Both the position numbers and the translations under genes were made by a program. Below are positions 1 through 15,125 of a stretch of DNA of 64,000 nt, one piece after another. The stretch's first letter is position 1. Every line of letters begins with the position of its first letter. Source of the DNA: Pseudonocardia bannensis (GTDB lineage Bacteria; Actinomycetota; Actinomycetes; Mycobacteriales; Pseudonocardiaceae); the NCBI RefSeq assembly GCF_012911875.1, contig NZ_JAAXKZ010000010.1, forward strand, positions 1 to 64,000. Reading direction: 5' to 3'. A model generated the notes under the pieces. It was given only the letters and a program-made list of their open reading frames with translations, was not told the origin of the DNA and did not search any database.

Positions 1-97
1 GGTGGTGACCGTCGCGGTGCCCGCGGGGACCACAGCCGACCGACTGACCGTCGCATTCACCGGGCAGCTGATCCGGATCGCCGGCCGGCTCAGGTGA
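1..97 (+). CDS. C-terminal end of an unidentified protein (partial)
   Basis: Reading from base 2, an open frame of 31 codons runs to a TGA at 95-97 and is cut by the window edge. The residues (start VVTVAVPAGTTADR, end IAGRLR) show no recognisable motif. The stop overlaps the 3' end of the convergent methyltransferase gene by eight bases, a tight packing typical of this window. It could be chance, because GC-rich DNA leaves long open frames, so the call rests only on the neat convergent stop arrangement. Confidence 0.35.
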   Translation, partial: VVTVAVPAGTTADRLTVAFTGQLIRIAGRLR

Positions 98-896
98 GCC
101 GGATGACGACCTGCTCGTTGTCCATGGTGTACCCCTCGTAGCGAAACCCGAGCCCGGGGCGTGCCGCGACGTACTCCTGCCAGGCCCGCGCCTCGTGGGC
201 CTCCCACCCCGGGTAGTTGAAGAACTCGTCGAACACGATGACGCTGCCCGGCCGCAGCCGCGGCCCCACCAGGTCCAGCACGGTGACCGCGGAGCCGTAG
301 AGGTCGGCGTCGACGTGCAGGAAGTCGACGGGAGCGGGGTGCGTGGCCAGGAAGCCGGGCAGGGTGTCCTCGAACAGGCCGACGACCAGCTCGGCACCGG
401 GGACCTCGGGGGGCTCGCGGACGTCGAACGTCCCCGCCCGGAAGCCGGGCCGCCAGGTCTCGGGCAGGCCGTCGAACGAGTCGAAGCCGTAGACGTCACC
501 GCCACGGGCGGCCACGATCGCCGCGAGCGTCGCTCCGGTGTAGACGCCGAACTCCAGCGCCATCGACCCGGCCGGGGCGCGCGACAGCGCGTACTCCAGG
601 GTGGCCCGCGGGTCTGGCAGGCTCACCGCCTCGGGCATCTCCCGCTGGAGGAACCGGGCGCTGGACGCCGCGGCCTCACGGTCCGCGGCGGCGAGCAGAT
701 CACGGCGGCTGCGGACCTCGGCCTCGCGCGTCTGGGCGACCGCCCGGTCGATCTCACGGCTGACCCGGTCCTCGACGCTCGTACGCAGTTCGTCCAGGTC
801 CTTCCGCAGATCCGCGAGCTGCTCCGCCAGCTGGCGGGCGACGACCTCGTCGACCGCCCGCTTCAGCTTCCCGCGCAGCGCCTCGCGGATGCCCAC
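90..896 (-). CDS. TylF/MycF-like class I SAM-dependent methyltransferase
   Basis: Predicted 268 aa SAM-dependent methyltransferase of the macrocin O-methyltransferase (TylF) type. An N-terminal charged helical stretch (about residues 10-60, rich in Arg/Glu/Leu) precedes the Rossmann domain. The SAM-binding strand reads LEFGVYTGAT, followed by VYGFDSFDGLPETW, which is typical of TylF-type enzymes. The metal/acid motif is DFLHVDADLYGS and a late strand reads IVFDEFFNYPGW. I chose the GTG at 896 because it follows the rbpA stop by a few bases with GAGGAG just upstream; a longer ATG frame from 959 would overlap rbpA. The substrate (sugar, small metabolite) cannot be told. It lies directly after rbpA, possibly co-transcribed. 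Confidence 0.8.
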   Translation of the reverse strand: MGIREALRGKLKRAVDEVVARQLAEQLADLRKDLDELRTSVEDRVSREIDRAVAQTREAEVRSRRDLLAAADREAAASSARFLQREMPEAVSLPDPRATLEYALSRAPAGSMALEFGVYTGATLAAIVAARGGDVYGFDSFDGLPETWRPGFRAGTFDVREPPEVPGAELVVGLFEDTLPGFLATHPAPVDFLHVDADLYGSAVTVLDLVGPRLRPGSVIVFDEFFNYPGWEAHEARAWQEYVAARPGLGFRYEGYTMDNEQVVIRLT

Positions 897-903
897 GGGC
901 TCC

Positions 904-1245
904 TCAGAGCTCGCGCGAGGCCCGCAGGCGGCCGAGCGCCTCCTCGAGGATGGCCGCACCGTCGGCGTCGCTGCGGCGCTCCTTCACATACGCGAGGTGC
1001 GTCTTGTACGGCTCGTTGCGCGGCGGCGCGGGCGGGCTCTGGTTGTCCCGGCCGGCCGGGAGCCCGCAGCGCGGGCAGTCCCACGATTCCGGGATCTCCG
1101 CCTCGGCGGCGAAGGAAGGCTTGGTCTCGTGCCCGTTGGAGCAGTAGTAGGAGATCCGCTCGCGCGGGGCGGTCTCTCCACGCTCGGACTCACCCATCGG
1201 TCCGGCGCCCACCCGGGTGCCGCGGATCGCGTTGCCACCAGCCAT
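904..1245 (-). CDS. rbpA: RNA polymerase-binding protein RbpA
   Basis: 113 aa actinobacterial transcription factor that binds RNA polymerase and the group 1/2 sigma subunit and stabilises open promoter complexes. The N-terminal tail carries the family pattern AIRGTRVG. The zinc-binding core has YYCSNGH followed later by WDCPRCG, and EAEIPESWDC is highly typical. The C-terminal sigma-interacting part reads YKTHLAYVKERRS. Two in-frame ATGs exist, at 1251 and 1245. The strong GAGGAGG lies one base before the first but seven bases before the second, so 1245 is preferred. It sits directly after secG with about a dozen bases between, suggesting one transcript with the glycolytic genes. Confidence 0.93.
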   Translation of the reverse strand: MAGGNAIRGTRVGAGPMGESERGETAPRERISYYCSNGHETKPSFAAEAEIPESWDCPRCGLPAGRDNQSPPAPPRNEPYKTHLAYVKERRSDADGAAILEEALGRLRASREL

Positions 1246-1257
1246 CGCCATGCCTCC

Positions 1258-1494
1258 TCAGACCCCGACCTTGACCAGCATGCCGGTGCCGACGATCGCG
1301 ATCAGCCAGATCGCCGCCACGAACAAGGTGAGCCGGTCCAGGTTCTTCTCCACGACACTCGAGCCGGACAGGCTGGACTGCACGCCACCGCCGAACAGGC
1401 TCGACAAGCCGCCGCCGCGACCGCGGTGCAGCAGGATCAGCAGCACCATCAGGATGCTCGAGACGATCAGCACGATCTGTAGGGCGAGCTTCAT
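1258..1494 (-). CDS. secG: Preprotein translocase subunit SecG
   Basis: 78 aa inner-membrane subunit of the SecYEG protein export channel. It has two hydrophobic segments (residues about 4-22 and 56-76) joined by a Gly/Ser-rich loop with GRGGGLSSLFGGG, the classic SecG arrangement. The open frame continues upstream to 1731, but that extension is Arg-rich and unlike SecG. The ATG at 1494 has GAGG five bases upstream and gives the normal family length. Its position after tpiA is the usual actinobacterial order gap-pgk-tpiA-secG. A 142-base gap to tpiA contains no evident gene. Confidence 0.93.
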   Translation of the reverse strand: MKLALQIVLIVSSILMVLLILLHRGRGGGLSSLFGGGVQSSLSGSSVVEKNLDRLTLFVAAIWLIAIVGTGMLVKVGV

Positions 1495-1636
1495 CCCATC
1501 CTCATTCGCTCGGGCCCGCCAGGGTACCCGCGACCGCTGGCCCATTCGTCCCGGGTTGTGCATACATCCTGGCCGGAGGCCCGGGACCGTTCGTCGACGG
1601 CGAGCGACCGCCCACGGTCCCGGACCCTCCGATTGT

Positions 1637-2421
<785 letters not shown>

Positions 2422-2422
<1 letters not shown>

Positions 2423-3594
2423 TACTGCTCCAATACGGACAGGCCGGGCAGCGACTTGCCCTCCAGGTACTCCAGCGACGCCCCGCCGCCGGTCGAGATG
2501 TGCGAGTAGGCCGCCTCGTCGAGCCCCAGCGCGCGGACCGCGGCCGCGGAGTCACCGCCTCCGACCACGCTCGTGCCGGCCTTGGTCACCGCCTCCGCGA
2601 CCCCGCGCGTCCCGGACGCGAACGGTGCCATCTCGAACACGCCCATCGGCCCGTTCCAGAACACCGTGGCCGCGCCCTCGAGCACCTCGGCGAACCGGGC
2701 GACGCTGTCGGGCCCGATGTCCAGGCCCAGCCGCCCGTCCGGGATCGCGTCGGCGGCGACGACCGCGGTCTCGGCGTCGGCGGCGAACCGGTCGGCCACC
2801 ACCACGTCGGTCGGCAGCACGATCTTGCCGCTCTCCAGGAACCGGCGGCAGGTCTCGACCTGGTCGGCCTCGAGCAGCGAGTCACCGACCCCGTGGCCCA
2901 GGGCCTTGAGGAAGGTGAAGCACATCCCGCCGCCGACCAGCACCGCGTCCACCCGCGGCAGCAGGGCGGTGATCACGCCGAGCTTGTCGGAGACCTTCGA
3001 GCCGCCCAGCACGACGACGTAGGGCCGCTCGGGGTCCCCGGCCAGCTGGCTGAGCACCCCGACCTCGGCCTGCACGAGCTGACCGGCGTAGGCCGGCAGA
3101 TCCTGCGCGACGTCGTAGACCGAGGCCTGCTTGCGGTGGACCACGCCGAAGCCGTCGGACACGAACGCGCCGTTCTCGCCGGTCAACGCGACCAGCTCGG
3201 TCGCCAGTGCGGCGCGCTCGTCGTCGTTCTTCGACGTCTCGCGCGGGTCGAACCGGATGTTCTCCAGCAGCACCACGTCACCGGCCGCCAGGCTCGGCGT
3301 GCCGTCGGCGAGCTGCACGAGCCGGACCGGCGCCCCGAGCAGCTCGCCGAGACGGGCCGCGACCGGCGCCAGCGAGTACTTCGGGTCCGGACCGCCCTTC
3401 GGCCGCCCGAGGTGCGCGGCGACGATCACCTGCGCACCGGCGCCGGACAGCTCCTGGATGGTCGGCACCGAGGCCCGGATGCGGCCGTCGTCGGTGATGT
3501 TCCCGGCGTCGTCGAGGGGGACGTTGAGGTCCGAGCGGACCAGCACGGTCCGCCCGGCGACGCCCTCGCCGATCAGGTCGGCCACAGTCTTCAT
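2422..3594 (-). CDS. pgk: Phosphoglycerate kinase
   Basis: 390 aa cytosolic kinase producing ATP and 3-phosphoglycerate from 1,3-bisphosphoglycerate. The N-terminal substrate motif [10 protein letters not shown], the AAHLGRPKG motif, [11 protein letters not shown] and the C-terminal nucleotide motif [11 protein letters not shown] are all present. The uninterrupted frame extends far upstream across gap, but that is a shadow. The ATG at 3594, eight bases after the gap stop, gives the standard family length. One-base stop/start overlap with tpiA follows. Middle gene of the gap-pgk-tpiA glycolytic operon. Confidence 0.97.
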
Positions 3595-3602
3595 GACGCG
3601 GC

Positions 3603-5985
<2,383 letters not shown>

Positions 5986-6046
5986 CGCAGGGCCCTCCCA
6001 AGGGGGATCAACACAGAAACGACCTGCGCTGGAGGGTTCGCCACCG

Positions 6047-7117
6047 TCATGTCCTCCTCTCGACGGCCCCCGGACGGGCGGGCGCGGAGTGCTGGGTCCC
6101 CGCCCGCATCGTCGCGGGCGGCGTCAGCACGGCGCGCAGCGCCTCGGCCAGAGCCGTCGGATCATGTCTCGGCACCGCAGGGTCCGCCGCGGCCACGGGG
6201 GCCAGGTGCACCCTCCCGTCGGGCAACAGCATGTTCCGCGCCGCCCGGTCCAGCCGGTGCGGCACCGGGACGGCGGCCACGTCGGCGAGAACCGCGTGGA
6301 CCCGCAGACCCGGAGCGTGCTGAGAGAGTACGGCCAGGTGCTGTTCGGGCGAGAACCCGGCGGTCTCCCCCGGCTCCGGGGCCAGGTTGAGCACCACCAC
6401 CCGGCGGGCCGGCGTGGTCATCACCGCATCGCGCAGCTCCGGGACCAGCAGGTGCGGCAGCACGCTGGTGAACCATGACCCCGGCCCGAGCAGCAGCACG
6501 TCGGCCTGCCGGACGGCCGCGACGGCCTGGGCGCACGCCGGGGGGCGCTCGGGACGCAGCCACACCCGCCGCACCCGGCCCGGGGTCGACGCCACGGCGA
6601 CCTGGCCGCGGATCCGGTGCGGCCTGGCCGGGTCCTCGTCCAAGCCGGTCACGTCGGCCTCGATGTCCAGAGGCACGAGACTCATCGGCAGCACCCGCCC
6701 ACGGACCCCCAGCAGTCGGCAGACCTCGTCGAGGGCGGCCACCGGGTCGCCGAGCACCTCCATCAGCCCCGCCAGCAGCAGGTTGCCCACCGCGTGCCCG
6801 GCCAGCGCGCCGGACCCGCCGAACCGGTGCTGAACCAGCCGGACCCACAACGAGTCCGCCGGGTCCGCCCACGCCGCTTTGTCGATGCCCCGGGACCCGC
6901 CGCCGGCCGCGCGGTCGGGGGCCGCGAGCGCCGAGACGGCCATCCGCAGGTCCCCCGGCGGCAGCATGCCCAGCTCGCGGCGCAGCCGCCCGGACGAGCC
7001 GCCGTCGTCGGCGACCGTGACGACCGCGGTGACGTCGGTGATCTCGTCAGGCAGCGAACGCAGTGCGGACAGTGTGGCGTGCAGGCCGTGCCCGCCGCCG
7101 AGCGCGACCGCCTTCAC
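6047..7117 (-). CDS. yvcK: YvcK/CofD-like gluconeogenesis and cell-shape factor
   Basis: 356 aa member of the UPF0052/CofD-like family. The N-terminus [19 protein letters not shown] carries the nucleotide-binding glycine loop. [13 protein letters not shown] and [13 protein letters not shown] are diagnostic. [26 protein letters not shown] and [15 protein letters not shown] complete the conserved blocks. The Bacillus YvcK binds UDP-sugars and is needed on gluconeogenic carbon; the mycobacterial orthologue (CuvA) acts in peptidoglycan growth. The GTG start overlaps the rapZ TGA by four bases (GTGA), which implies translational coupling. Confidence 0.93.
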   Translation of the reverse strand: MKAVALGGGHGLHATLSALRSLPDEITDVTAVVTVADDGGSSGRLRRELGMLPPGDLRMAVSALAAPDRAAGGGSRGIDKAAWADPADSLWVRLVQHRFGGSGALAGHAVGNLLLAGLMEVLGDPVAALDEVCRLLGVRGRVLPMSLVPLDIEADVTGLDEDPARPHRIRGQVAVASTPGRVRRVWLRPERPPACAQAVAAVRQADVLLLGPGSWFTSVLPHLLVPELRDAVMTTPARRVVVLNLAPEPGETAGFSPEQHLAVLSQHAPGLRVHAVLADVAAVPVPHRLDRAARNMLLPDGRVHLAPVAAADPAVPRHDPTALAEALRAVLTPPATMRAGTQHSAPARPGAVERRT

Positions 7118-8019
7118 TCGCGCCCCAGGTCTCGGTGCGACACGCTCACCGCGACGCCCTCGGATCCGGCCAGCCGGCGCGCCAGCTCCTCGCTGATCGC
7201 GACGCTGCGGTGCTTGCCGCCGGTACAGCCGACCGACACGGTGAGGTAGCGCTTGCCCTCCCGGCGATAGCCGGCGCCGATCAGGTTCAGCAGCTCCAGG
7301 TAGCGGGTGATGAACTCCTCGGCACCCTCCTGGCTGAGGACGTAGTCACGCACGTCGCTGTCGCGGCCGGTGTGGTCGCGCAGCTCCGGGATCCAGTGGG
7401 GGTTGGGCAGGAACCGAACGTCGACGACGAAGTCGGAGTCCATCGGCAGGCCGTACTTGTAGCCGAAGGACAGCACGGTCACCCGGGTGACCGGAGCCAA
7501 CTCGGCCCCGAAGGTCCGTTCCAGGGTGGACCGCAGCCGGGGAACCGACAGCGTCGAGGTGTCCACGACGAGGTCGGCGGTCTCGCGCAGCGGGCGCAGC
7601 AGCTCGCGTTCGGCGGCGATCCCGTCGGCCAGCCGGCCGTCACCCTGCAGCGGGTGGCTGCGCCGGACCTGCTCGAAGCGACGCACGAGTACCGCGTCGG
7701 TGGCCTCCAGGAACAGCAGCCGCGGCTTGTAGCCGCGGGTGTCGAGGTCCTTGATGACCGCGCCGAGGTCGGCCGAGAATGCCCGGCTGCGCACATCCAT
7801 GACGACCGCGATCCGGGTGACCTCGCCGCTCGCCCGGGCCCCGAGATCGACCATGGTGGCGATCAGCTCGGGCGGCAGATTGTCGACGACGAACCAGCCG
7901 AGGTCCTCCAGCACCTTGGCCGCGGTGCTGCGGCCGGCCCCGGACAGTCCGCTGACCAGCGCGACCTCGATTCCCTGCGCCGTCGGAGCGGACGCCCCTG
8001 TCGACTCCGGATCAGTCAT
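7114..8019 (-). CDS. rapZ: RNase adapter / nucleotide-binding protein RapZ (YvcJ family)
   Basis: 301 aa P-loop protein of the RapZ/YvcJ family. The Walker A-like loop is GLSGAGRST (residues 24-32); Arg replaces the usual Lys, which is common in actinobacterial members. The next block is [18 protein letters not shown]. The C-terminal half carries [20 protein letters not shown] and [10 protein letters not shown], both family signatures. In Escherichia coli RapZ presents the GlmZ small RNA to RNase E; that role is not established here. The ATG at 8019 overlaps the uvrC stop by four bases. A longer frame upstream is a shadow of uvrC. Confidence 0.95.
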   Translation of the reverse strand: MTDPESTGASAPTAQGIEVALVSGLSGAGRSTAAKVLEDLGWFVVDNLPPELIATMVDLGARASGEVTRIAVVMDVRSRAFSADLGAVIKDLDTRGYKPRLLFLEATDAVLVRRFEQVRRSHPLQGDGRLADGIAAERELLRPLRETADLVVDTSTLSVPRLRSTLERTFGAELAPVTRVTVLSFGYKYGLPMDSDFVVDVRFLPNPHWIPELRDHTGRDSDVRDYVLSQEGAEEFITRYLELLNLIGAGYRREGKRYLTVSVGCTGGKHRSVAISEELARRLAGSEGVAVSVSHRDLGRE

Positions 8020-10085
8020 CGGCTCTCCCCCGCGGTCCGGCCCGCCGGCTGCTCCGGAGCGGGCCCGTTGAGCGCCGCCAGCACCGCCGCGGCGGTCCGC
8101 GGCCCGAACCCGGGCACGGCGGCGATCTCGTCGGCGTCGGCGGCCTTGAGATTGCGGACCGACCCGAAGTGCTTGAGCAGCGCCTGACGCCGGGCCGGCC
8201 CGAGACCGGGCACGTCGTCGAGCTCGGAGGCGGTCATCCGGACCGAGCGGCGATTGCGGTGATAGGTGATCGCGAAGCGGTGCGCCTCGTCGCGGACCCG
8301 CTGCAACAGGTAGAGCCCCTCGCTCGTCCGCGACAGGATGACCGGGTCGGGCTCGGCGGGCAGCCAGACCTCCTCCAGCCGCTTGGCCAGCCCGCACACG
8401 GCGACGTCGGTGACGCCGAGCTCGGCGAGCACGTCCGCGGCCGCCTCCACCTGCGGCTGGCCGCCGTCGACGACGAGCAGGTTCGGTGGGTAGGCGAACT
8501 TGCGCGGCCGACCGGTGGCCGGGTCGATCCCGGGGCGGGCGGTGTCGGGCGAGGCGGTGGCCGGGGAGCTGATGACCGGTCCTTCGGCCTGATCACCTGC
8601 ACCGTTACCGCCCGCGGCGCCGGTGCTGTCCGTGGCCGGTGCCGCGGCGGTGTCGGCCCCGGTCTCGGCCAGGTAGCGGCGGAACCGGCGGCGGACCACC
8701 TCGGCGATGGCGGCGACGTCACCGCCGGACGCCCCGCCCCGGATCTCGAAGCGGCGGTAGTCGGACTTGCGGGCCAGCCCGTCCTCGAACACCACCAGCG
8801 AGGCGACCACGTCGGTGCCCTGCACGTGGCTGACGTCGACGCACTCGATGCGCAGCGGCGCGGAGTCGAGCCCGAGCGCGTCCTGGATCTCCTGCAGCGC
8901 CGCCGACCGGGCGGTCAGGTCGCCGGCCCGGCGCAGCTTGTGCTGGGTGAACGCCTCCGCGGCGTTGCGGGCCACCGTCTCGGCGAGCGCCCGCTTGTCG
9001 CCGCGCTGGGGCACCCGCAGCTGCACGCGGGAGCCGCGCAGCCCGGACAGCCACTCGGCGAGCGCGTCGGCCTCCGGTGGCAGCTCGGGGACGAGGATCT
9101 CCCGCGGTACCGGTTGCTGAGCGTCGTCGGCGGCCCCCGCCAGGGCGGCCTGCTCGCCGTAGAACTGGGTGACGAACCGCTCCACCAGCGCGGCGGTGTC
9201 GGTCGGCTCGACCTTGTCGATCACCCAGCCGCGCTGGCCGCGGACCCGGCCGCCCCGGACGTGGAAGACCTGGACGGCGGCCTCGAGCTCGTCGTCGGCG
9301 AACGCGACGACGTCGGCGTCGGTCCCGTCGCCCAGCACGACGGCCTGGCGCTCCATCGCCCGGCGCAGCGCCCCGATGTCGTCGCGCAGCCGCGCTGCCT
9401 TCTCGAACTCCAGGGACTCGGCCGCGGCCTCCATCTGACGCTCCAGCTGCCGCACCATCCGGTCGGTGCGCCCGGAGAGGAACTCGCAGAAGTCCTCGAC
9501 GATCTCCCGGTGCTGCTCGGCGTCGACGGTCCCGACGCACGGCGCCGAGCACTTGTCGATGTAGCCGAGCAGGCACGGCCGGCCGATCTGGCCGTGGCGG
9601 CGGAACACCCCGGCACTGCACGTGCGCGCGGGGAACACCCGCAGCAGCAGGTCGAGGGTCTCCCGGATCGCCCAGGCGTGGGCGTACGGGCCGAAGTAGC
9701 GGACGCCCTTGCGGCGTGGCCCGCGGTAGACGTGCAGCCGCGGGTAGTCCTCGTTCATCGTGACCGCGAGCACCGGGTAGGTCTTGTCGTCGCGGTAGCG
9801 GACGTTGAACCGCGGGTCGAACTCCTTGATCCAGTTGTACTCGAGCTGCAGCGCCTCGACCTCGGTGCCGACGACGGTCCACTCCACCTTCGCGGCGGTG
9901 GTGACCATCTGCCGGGTCCGCGGATGCAGGTTCGACAGGTCGGCGAAGTAGGAGTTGAGACGGCTGCGCAGGCTCTTGGCCTTGCCGACGTAGATGACGC
10001 GGCCGATCGGGTCGGAGAAGCGGTACACCCCGGGGGCCTCCGGGATGGATCCCGGGGCCGGGCGGTATGTCGACGGGTCGGGCAT
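8016..10085 (-). CDS. uvrC: Excinuclease ABC subunit UvrC
   Basis: 689 aa nucleotide-excision-repair nuclease making both cuts around UvrB-bound lesions. Residues 15-95 form the GIY-YIG nuclease (PGVYRFSD ... [10 protein letters not shown]). The UVR motif for UvrB contact is near 212-246 and the second nuclease (RNase H-like) includes [11 protein letters not shown] and [10 protein letters not shown]. Two helix-hairpin-helix motifs end the protein ([11 protein letters not shown] and [10 protein letters not shown]). Residues about 476-527 are a low-complexity Ala/Gly/Pro/Thr insertion inside the C-terminal half. The ATG at 10085 is preceded by GGAGGGG. Divergent from the DUF2786 gene across 155 bases that carry an SOS box. 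Confidence 0.97.
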   Translation of the reverse strand: MPDPSTYRPAPGSIPEAPGVYRFSDPIGRVIYVGKAKSLRSRLNSYFADLSNLHPRTRQMVTTAAKVEWTVVGTEVEALQLEYNWIKEFDPRFNVRYRDDKTYPVLAVTMNEDYPRLHVYRGPRRKGVRYFGPYAHAWAIRETLDLLLRVFPARTCSAGVFRRHGQIGRPCLLGYIDKCSAPCVGTVDAEQHREIVEDFCEFLSGRTDRMVRQLERQMEAAAESLEFEKAARLRDDIGALRRAMERQAVVLGDGTDADVVAFADDELEAAVQVFHVRGGRVRGQRGWVIDKVEPTDTAALVERFVTQFYGEQAALAGAADDAQQPVPREILVPELPPEADALAEWLSGLRGSRVQLRVPQRGDKRALAETVARNAAEAFTQHKLRRAGDLTARSAALQEIQDALGLDSAPLRIECVDVSHVQGTDVVASLVVFEDGLARKSDYRRFEIRGGASGGDVAAIAEVVRRRFRRYLAETGADTAAAPATDSTGAAGGNGAGDQAEGPVISSPATASPDTARPGIDPATGRPRKFAYPPNLLVVDGGQPQVEAAADVLAELGVTDVAVCGLAKRLEEVWLPAEPDPVILSRTSEGLYLLQRVRDEAHRFAITYHRNRRSVRMTASELDDVPGLGPARRQALLKHFGSVRNLKAADADEIAAVPGFGPRTAAAVLAALNGPAPEQPAGRTAGESR

Positions 10086-10212
10086 GACCCCTCCAGCGTA
10101 GAACCGGGCCCCGACGACCTCGCCTCCCCCGTCCCGTCCGAAGTCGCCCGCGAAGGTGTAGTGGGCGTGGCTTGCCGATTCTGTCCGGCAGGCCTGGTAG
10201 GAACTGATTCGT

Positions 10213-10228
10213 CCGAACATCGGTTCGA
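10213..10228. promoter_or_regulatory. LexA-type SOS box
   Basis: CCGAACATCGGTTCGA matches 11 of the 12 fixed bases of the actinobacterial LexA site TCGAAC-N4-GTTCGA; the core CGAAC-ATCG-GTTCG is a perfect palindrome. It ends 12 bases before the ATG of the DUF2786 gene, where a bound repressor would block transcription start or early elongation. It is about 130 bases from the uvrC start on the other strand, so control of uvrC is possible but less likely. Site quality is seen directly; LexA binding is inferred. Confidence 0.65.
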
Positions 10229-10240
10229 AGGGGGACCGCG

Positions 10241-10954
10241 ATGAGCGCGACGTTGGACCGCATCCGCAAGCTACTCGCCAAAGCCGAACGGGCGGGCACC
10301 GAGGCCGAGGCCGAGACCTACAACGCCAAGGCCGTCGAGCTGATGGCACGGCACGGCATCGACGAGGCGCTGCTCGCCGCGGCCGTCCCGGGGCGCGACG
10401 ACATCGGCATGGTGCGGATCGCGATGGAGGACCCGTACAGCGCGGGCAAGGCACGGCTGCTGGGCTGGACGGCCGCGGCCCTGCGGTGCCGCTGGGTCAT
10501 GCACGGCGCGTACAGCGGGAAGGTCCAGGCGGTGACCGTCTTCGGGTTCGCATCGGACCGGGAGCGGGTGGAGCTCCTCTACACCTCGCTGCTGCTGCAG
10601 GCCACCACCCAGCTCGTGCGCCGCCGCCCACCGCGGGCGGGCGAGTCCGTCGCCGCGTACCGCCGGTCCTGGCTGCACGGCTTCGCGGCGCAGGTGCACG
10701 AGCGGCTGCGCGACGCCGAGCAGGCGGCGGCGTCGGCGGCCGAGCAGGCCGGCGGGCCCGGCAGCACCGCGCTCGTGCTGGTCGACCGCGAGGCCCGCGT
10801 CGACCGGGCCTACGCCGAGGCGTTCCCCAACCTGGGCCGGGCCCGTCGCTCCACGCTGTCGGGTTCGGGGTTCGCCGACGGCGCGGCGGCCGGGCGCCGG
10901 GCCGATCTCGGCCGGGGCGCGGTGGCGGGGCGGCGCCGCGCAGTGGGCGCGTGA
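10241..10954 (+). CDS. DUF2786 domain protein
   Basis: 237 aa cytosolic protein. The DUF2786 domain occupies residues about 4-42: [20 protein letters not shown] then [15 protein letters not shown]. The middle has [10 protein letters not shown] and a Trp/His motif [14 protein letters not shown], usual for the family. The tail is Ala/Arg/Gly-rich and probably disordered. Function unknown. Purine-rich GGGGG seven to nine bases before the ATG serves as ribosome-binding site. The SOS box directly upstream suggests damage-inducible expression beside uvrC. The 3' end faces the HAD gene with 14 bases between. Confidence 0.85.
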   Translation: MSATLDRIRKLLAKAERAGTEAEAETYNAKAVELMARHGIDEALLAAAVPGRDDIGMVRIAMEDPYSAGKARLLGWTAAALRCRWVMHGAYSGKVQAVTVFGFASDRERVELLYTSLLLQATTQLVRRRPPRAGESVAAYRRSWLHGFAAQVHERLRDAEQAAASAAEQAGGPGSTALVLVDREARVDRAYAEAFPNLGRARRSTLSGSGFADGAAAGRRADLGRGAVAGRRRAVGA

Positions 10955-10968
10955 GCCCGGGGCCGGTG

Positions 10969-11682
10969 TCAGGCGGGCAGTGCGAGCAGCCGGTCGACGA
11001 CCTCGTCGACGCTGTCCGCGTGCACGTGCGGCGCTTCGATGGTGCAGGGCACGCCGCCTTCGAGCCGGGTGGCGAACCCGCCCATCAGGCCGGCCCGGAT
11101 CGCGCCGTGCACGTCCCAGCTGTGCGCGGTGACCATCGCGACGCGCTCGGGTTCTGCGTGTACCCGCTCGCAGGCCAGCAGGTAGGCCTCGGCCGCGGGG
11201 CGGAAGGCACGCAGATCGTCGCTGGAGACGGTGCCGCGCAGGTAGGTACGCAGGCCGGCCCGGTCGAGCGCGGCGGCCGTACCCCGGTCGCCGCCGTAAC
11301 CGAAGGCGTAGACGGGGACCTTGGCCTTGGCCAGGGTGACCAGCGCGAACTCGACGTCGGGATGCGGGGGCAGGCTCCGGAAGCCGTCCAGGACGTGGTC
11401 GAGCGCCTCCTCGGAGAGCTTGTGCCCGGTGGTCGCGCGCAGCGCCTCCCGCGCCTGCGGCACGAACCGCGTGTGCGGGCCGGCCAGCGCGAGCGCGATC
11501 CCGTCGCGCATCGCCCGCGCGACGAACAGGTCGCTCTCGTGTTCGGGGCGGCCGACGTCGACGAACCGCCCCCGCAGCGAGTCGAGCCGGACCATCGTGT
11601 CGAAGACGTCCAGCAGCACGACGCGGGGACGACGGTCAGCGGCGCGCCTGAATCGGGGCACTGGCGACTCGGCCGCGGCCAT
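10969..11682 (-). CDS. HAD-superfamily hydrolase, haloacid dehalogenase type II-like
   Basis: 237 aa. Motif I LLDVFDTMVRLDS supplies the nucleophile Asp and fits the DxFxT pattern of type II 2-haloacid dehalogenases. Motif II is the Ser of TVSSDDL. The region FRPAAEAYLLA corresponds to the usual FKPxPxxY block but has Arg where the catalytic Lys normally stands. Motif IV is MVTAHSWDVHGAIRAG with the acidic residue present. The ATG at 11682 has GGGAGG five bases before it; the frame reaches 11766 but that extension looks non-native. The substrate is unknown; sequence alone does not show dehalogenation. Stands alone. Confidence 0.75.
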   Translation of the reverse strand: MAAAESPVPRFRRAADRRPRVVLLDVFDTMVRLDSLRGRFVDVGRPEHESDLFVARAMRDGIALALAGPHTRFVPQAREALRATTGHKLSEEALDHVLDGFRSLPPHPDVEFALVTLAKAKVPVYAFGYGGDRGTAAALDRAGLRTYLRGTVSSDDLRAFRPAAEAYLLACERVHAEPERVAMVTAHSWDVHGAIRAGLMGGFATRLEGGVPCTIEAPHVHADSVDEVVDRLLALPA

Positions 11683-11871
11683 CGGCACCTCCCACCTCAC
11701 AGCTGGGGCCGGGGTCTGCTGATCGATCCAGACCAGCAGCGTACCGGGCCCGTTACCGTGGGTCATGTTCGTCGAGGCGAACGCAGTGCAGTCGATCGAT
11801 CGGGGCCTACAGCGCTGAGCGGTGTCACGCCCGCGGCGAATGCGCGGGCCGCGATCCCCCGACCCGGGGAC

Positions 11872-12759
11872 TCAGTCCCCTGCCCCGGCGGGACGCTCCG
11901 GCAAGGGGGTGAACGGTCGCTCCGGCCACCACGGGTAGAACGCCGGCACGTCGGCCGAGACCCGGTCGGGGAAACTCGCGGGGCGCTTCTGCAGGAACGC
12001 CTCGATCCCCTCGGCGGCGTCGGCGGAGAGCCCGCGCTCCGCCATGGCCCGCGAGTCGACGCGGTGCGCCTCGATCGGATGGTCGGCGCCCAGCATGCGC
12101 CACATCATCTGCCGGGCCAGCGCCACCGACACCGGTGCGGTGTTGTCCGCGATCTCGGCGGCCAGCGCGTAGGCCGCCTCGAGCAGTTCGTCCGCCGGGT
12201 GCACCGAACGCACCAGGCCGCCGCGCAGGGCCTCCTCGGCATCGAACACCCGGCCCGTGCTCACCCACTCCATCGCCCGGCTGATCCCCACCACCCGGGG
12301 CAGGAACCAGCTCGACGCCGCCTCCGGCACGATGCCGCGGCGGGTGAACACGAAGCCGAACCGGGCGTCGGCGGAGGCCAGCCGGACGTCCATCGGCAAC
12401 GTCATTGTGGCCCCGACACCGACCGCGGGCCCGTTGATCGCACCGATCACCGGCTTCGTCGATTCGAAGATCCGCAGGGTGAGCCGGCCCCCGCTGTCGC
12501 GGTGGGCGTTGTCGGCGTTCGCCTGCGAGTAGTCGAAGGTGGAGCCGCCCCCGCCGAGGTCGGCCCCGGCGCAGAAGCCGCGGCCGGCCCCGGTCACCAC
12601 GACGGCCCGGACGTCGTCGTCGGCGTCCGCGCGGTCGAACGCGTCGCGCAGTTCCTCGCCCATCCGGCCGGTGAACGCGTTGAGCCGGTCGGGCCGGTCC
12701 AGGGTCAGGGTGAGGACGCGGTCGGCGACCTCGTAGCGGATCTGGGAGTACTCGGCCAC
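11872..12759 (-). CDS. Enoyl-CoA hydratase/isomerase (crotonase) family protein
   Basis: 295 aa crotonase-fold enzyme acting on acyl-CoA thioesters. It starts AEYSQIRYEVADRVLTLTLDR. The oxyanion hole is formed by RGFCAGADLG and by NGPAVGVGATMTLP. RRGIVPEAASSWFLPR carries the family catalytic Glu, and VFDAEEALRGGLV is standard. The GTG at 12759 begins two bases after the PH-protein stop with only a weak ribosome-binding site, so coupling to the upstream gene is likely. Last gene of the rpe-rib transcript; a link to riboflavin synthesis is not expected. The exact acyl-CoA substrate is unknown. Confidence 0.88.
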   Translation of the reverse strand: MAEYSQIRYEVADRVLTLTLDRPDRLNAFTGRMGEELRDAFDRADADDDVRAVVVTGAGRGFCAGADLGGGGSTFDYSQANADNAHRDSGGRLTLRIFESTKPVIGAINGPAVGVGATMTLPMDVRLASADARFGFVFTRRGIVPEAASSWFLPRVVGISRAMEWVSTGRVFDAEEALRGGLVRSVHPADELLEAAYALAAEIADNTAPVSVALARQMMWRMLGADHPIEAHRVDSRAMAERGLSADAAEGIEAFLQKRPASFPDRVSADVPAFYPWWPERPFTPLPERPAGAGD

Positions 12760-12761
12760 GA

Positions 12762-15121
<2,360 letters not shown>

Positions 15122-15125
<4 letters not shown>

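Noticed and set aside
7924-7951. RapZ P-loop with Arg for Lys considered as loss of function
   Set aside because: Arg in this position is usual in actinobacterial homologues.
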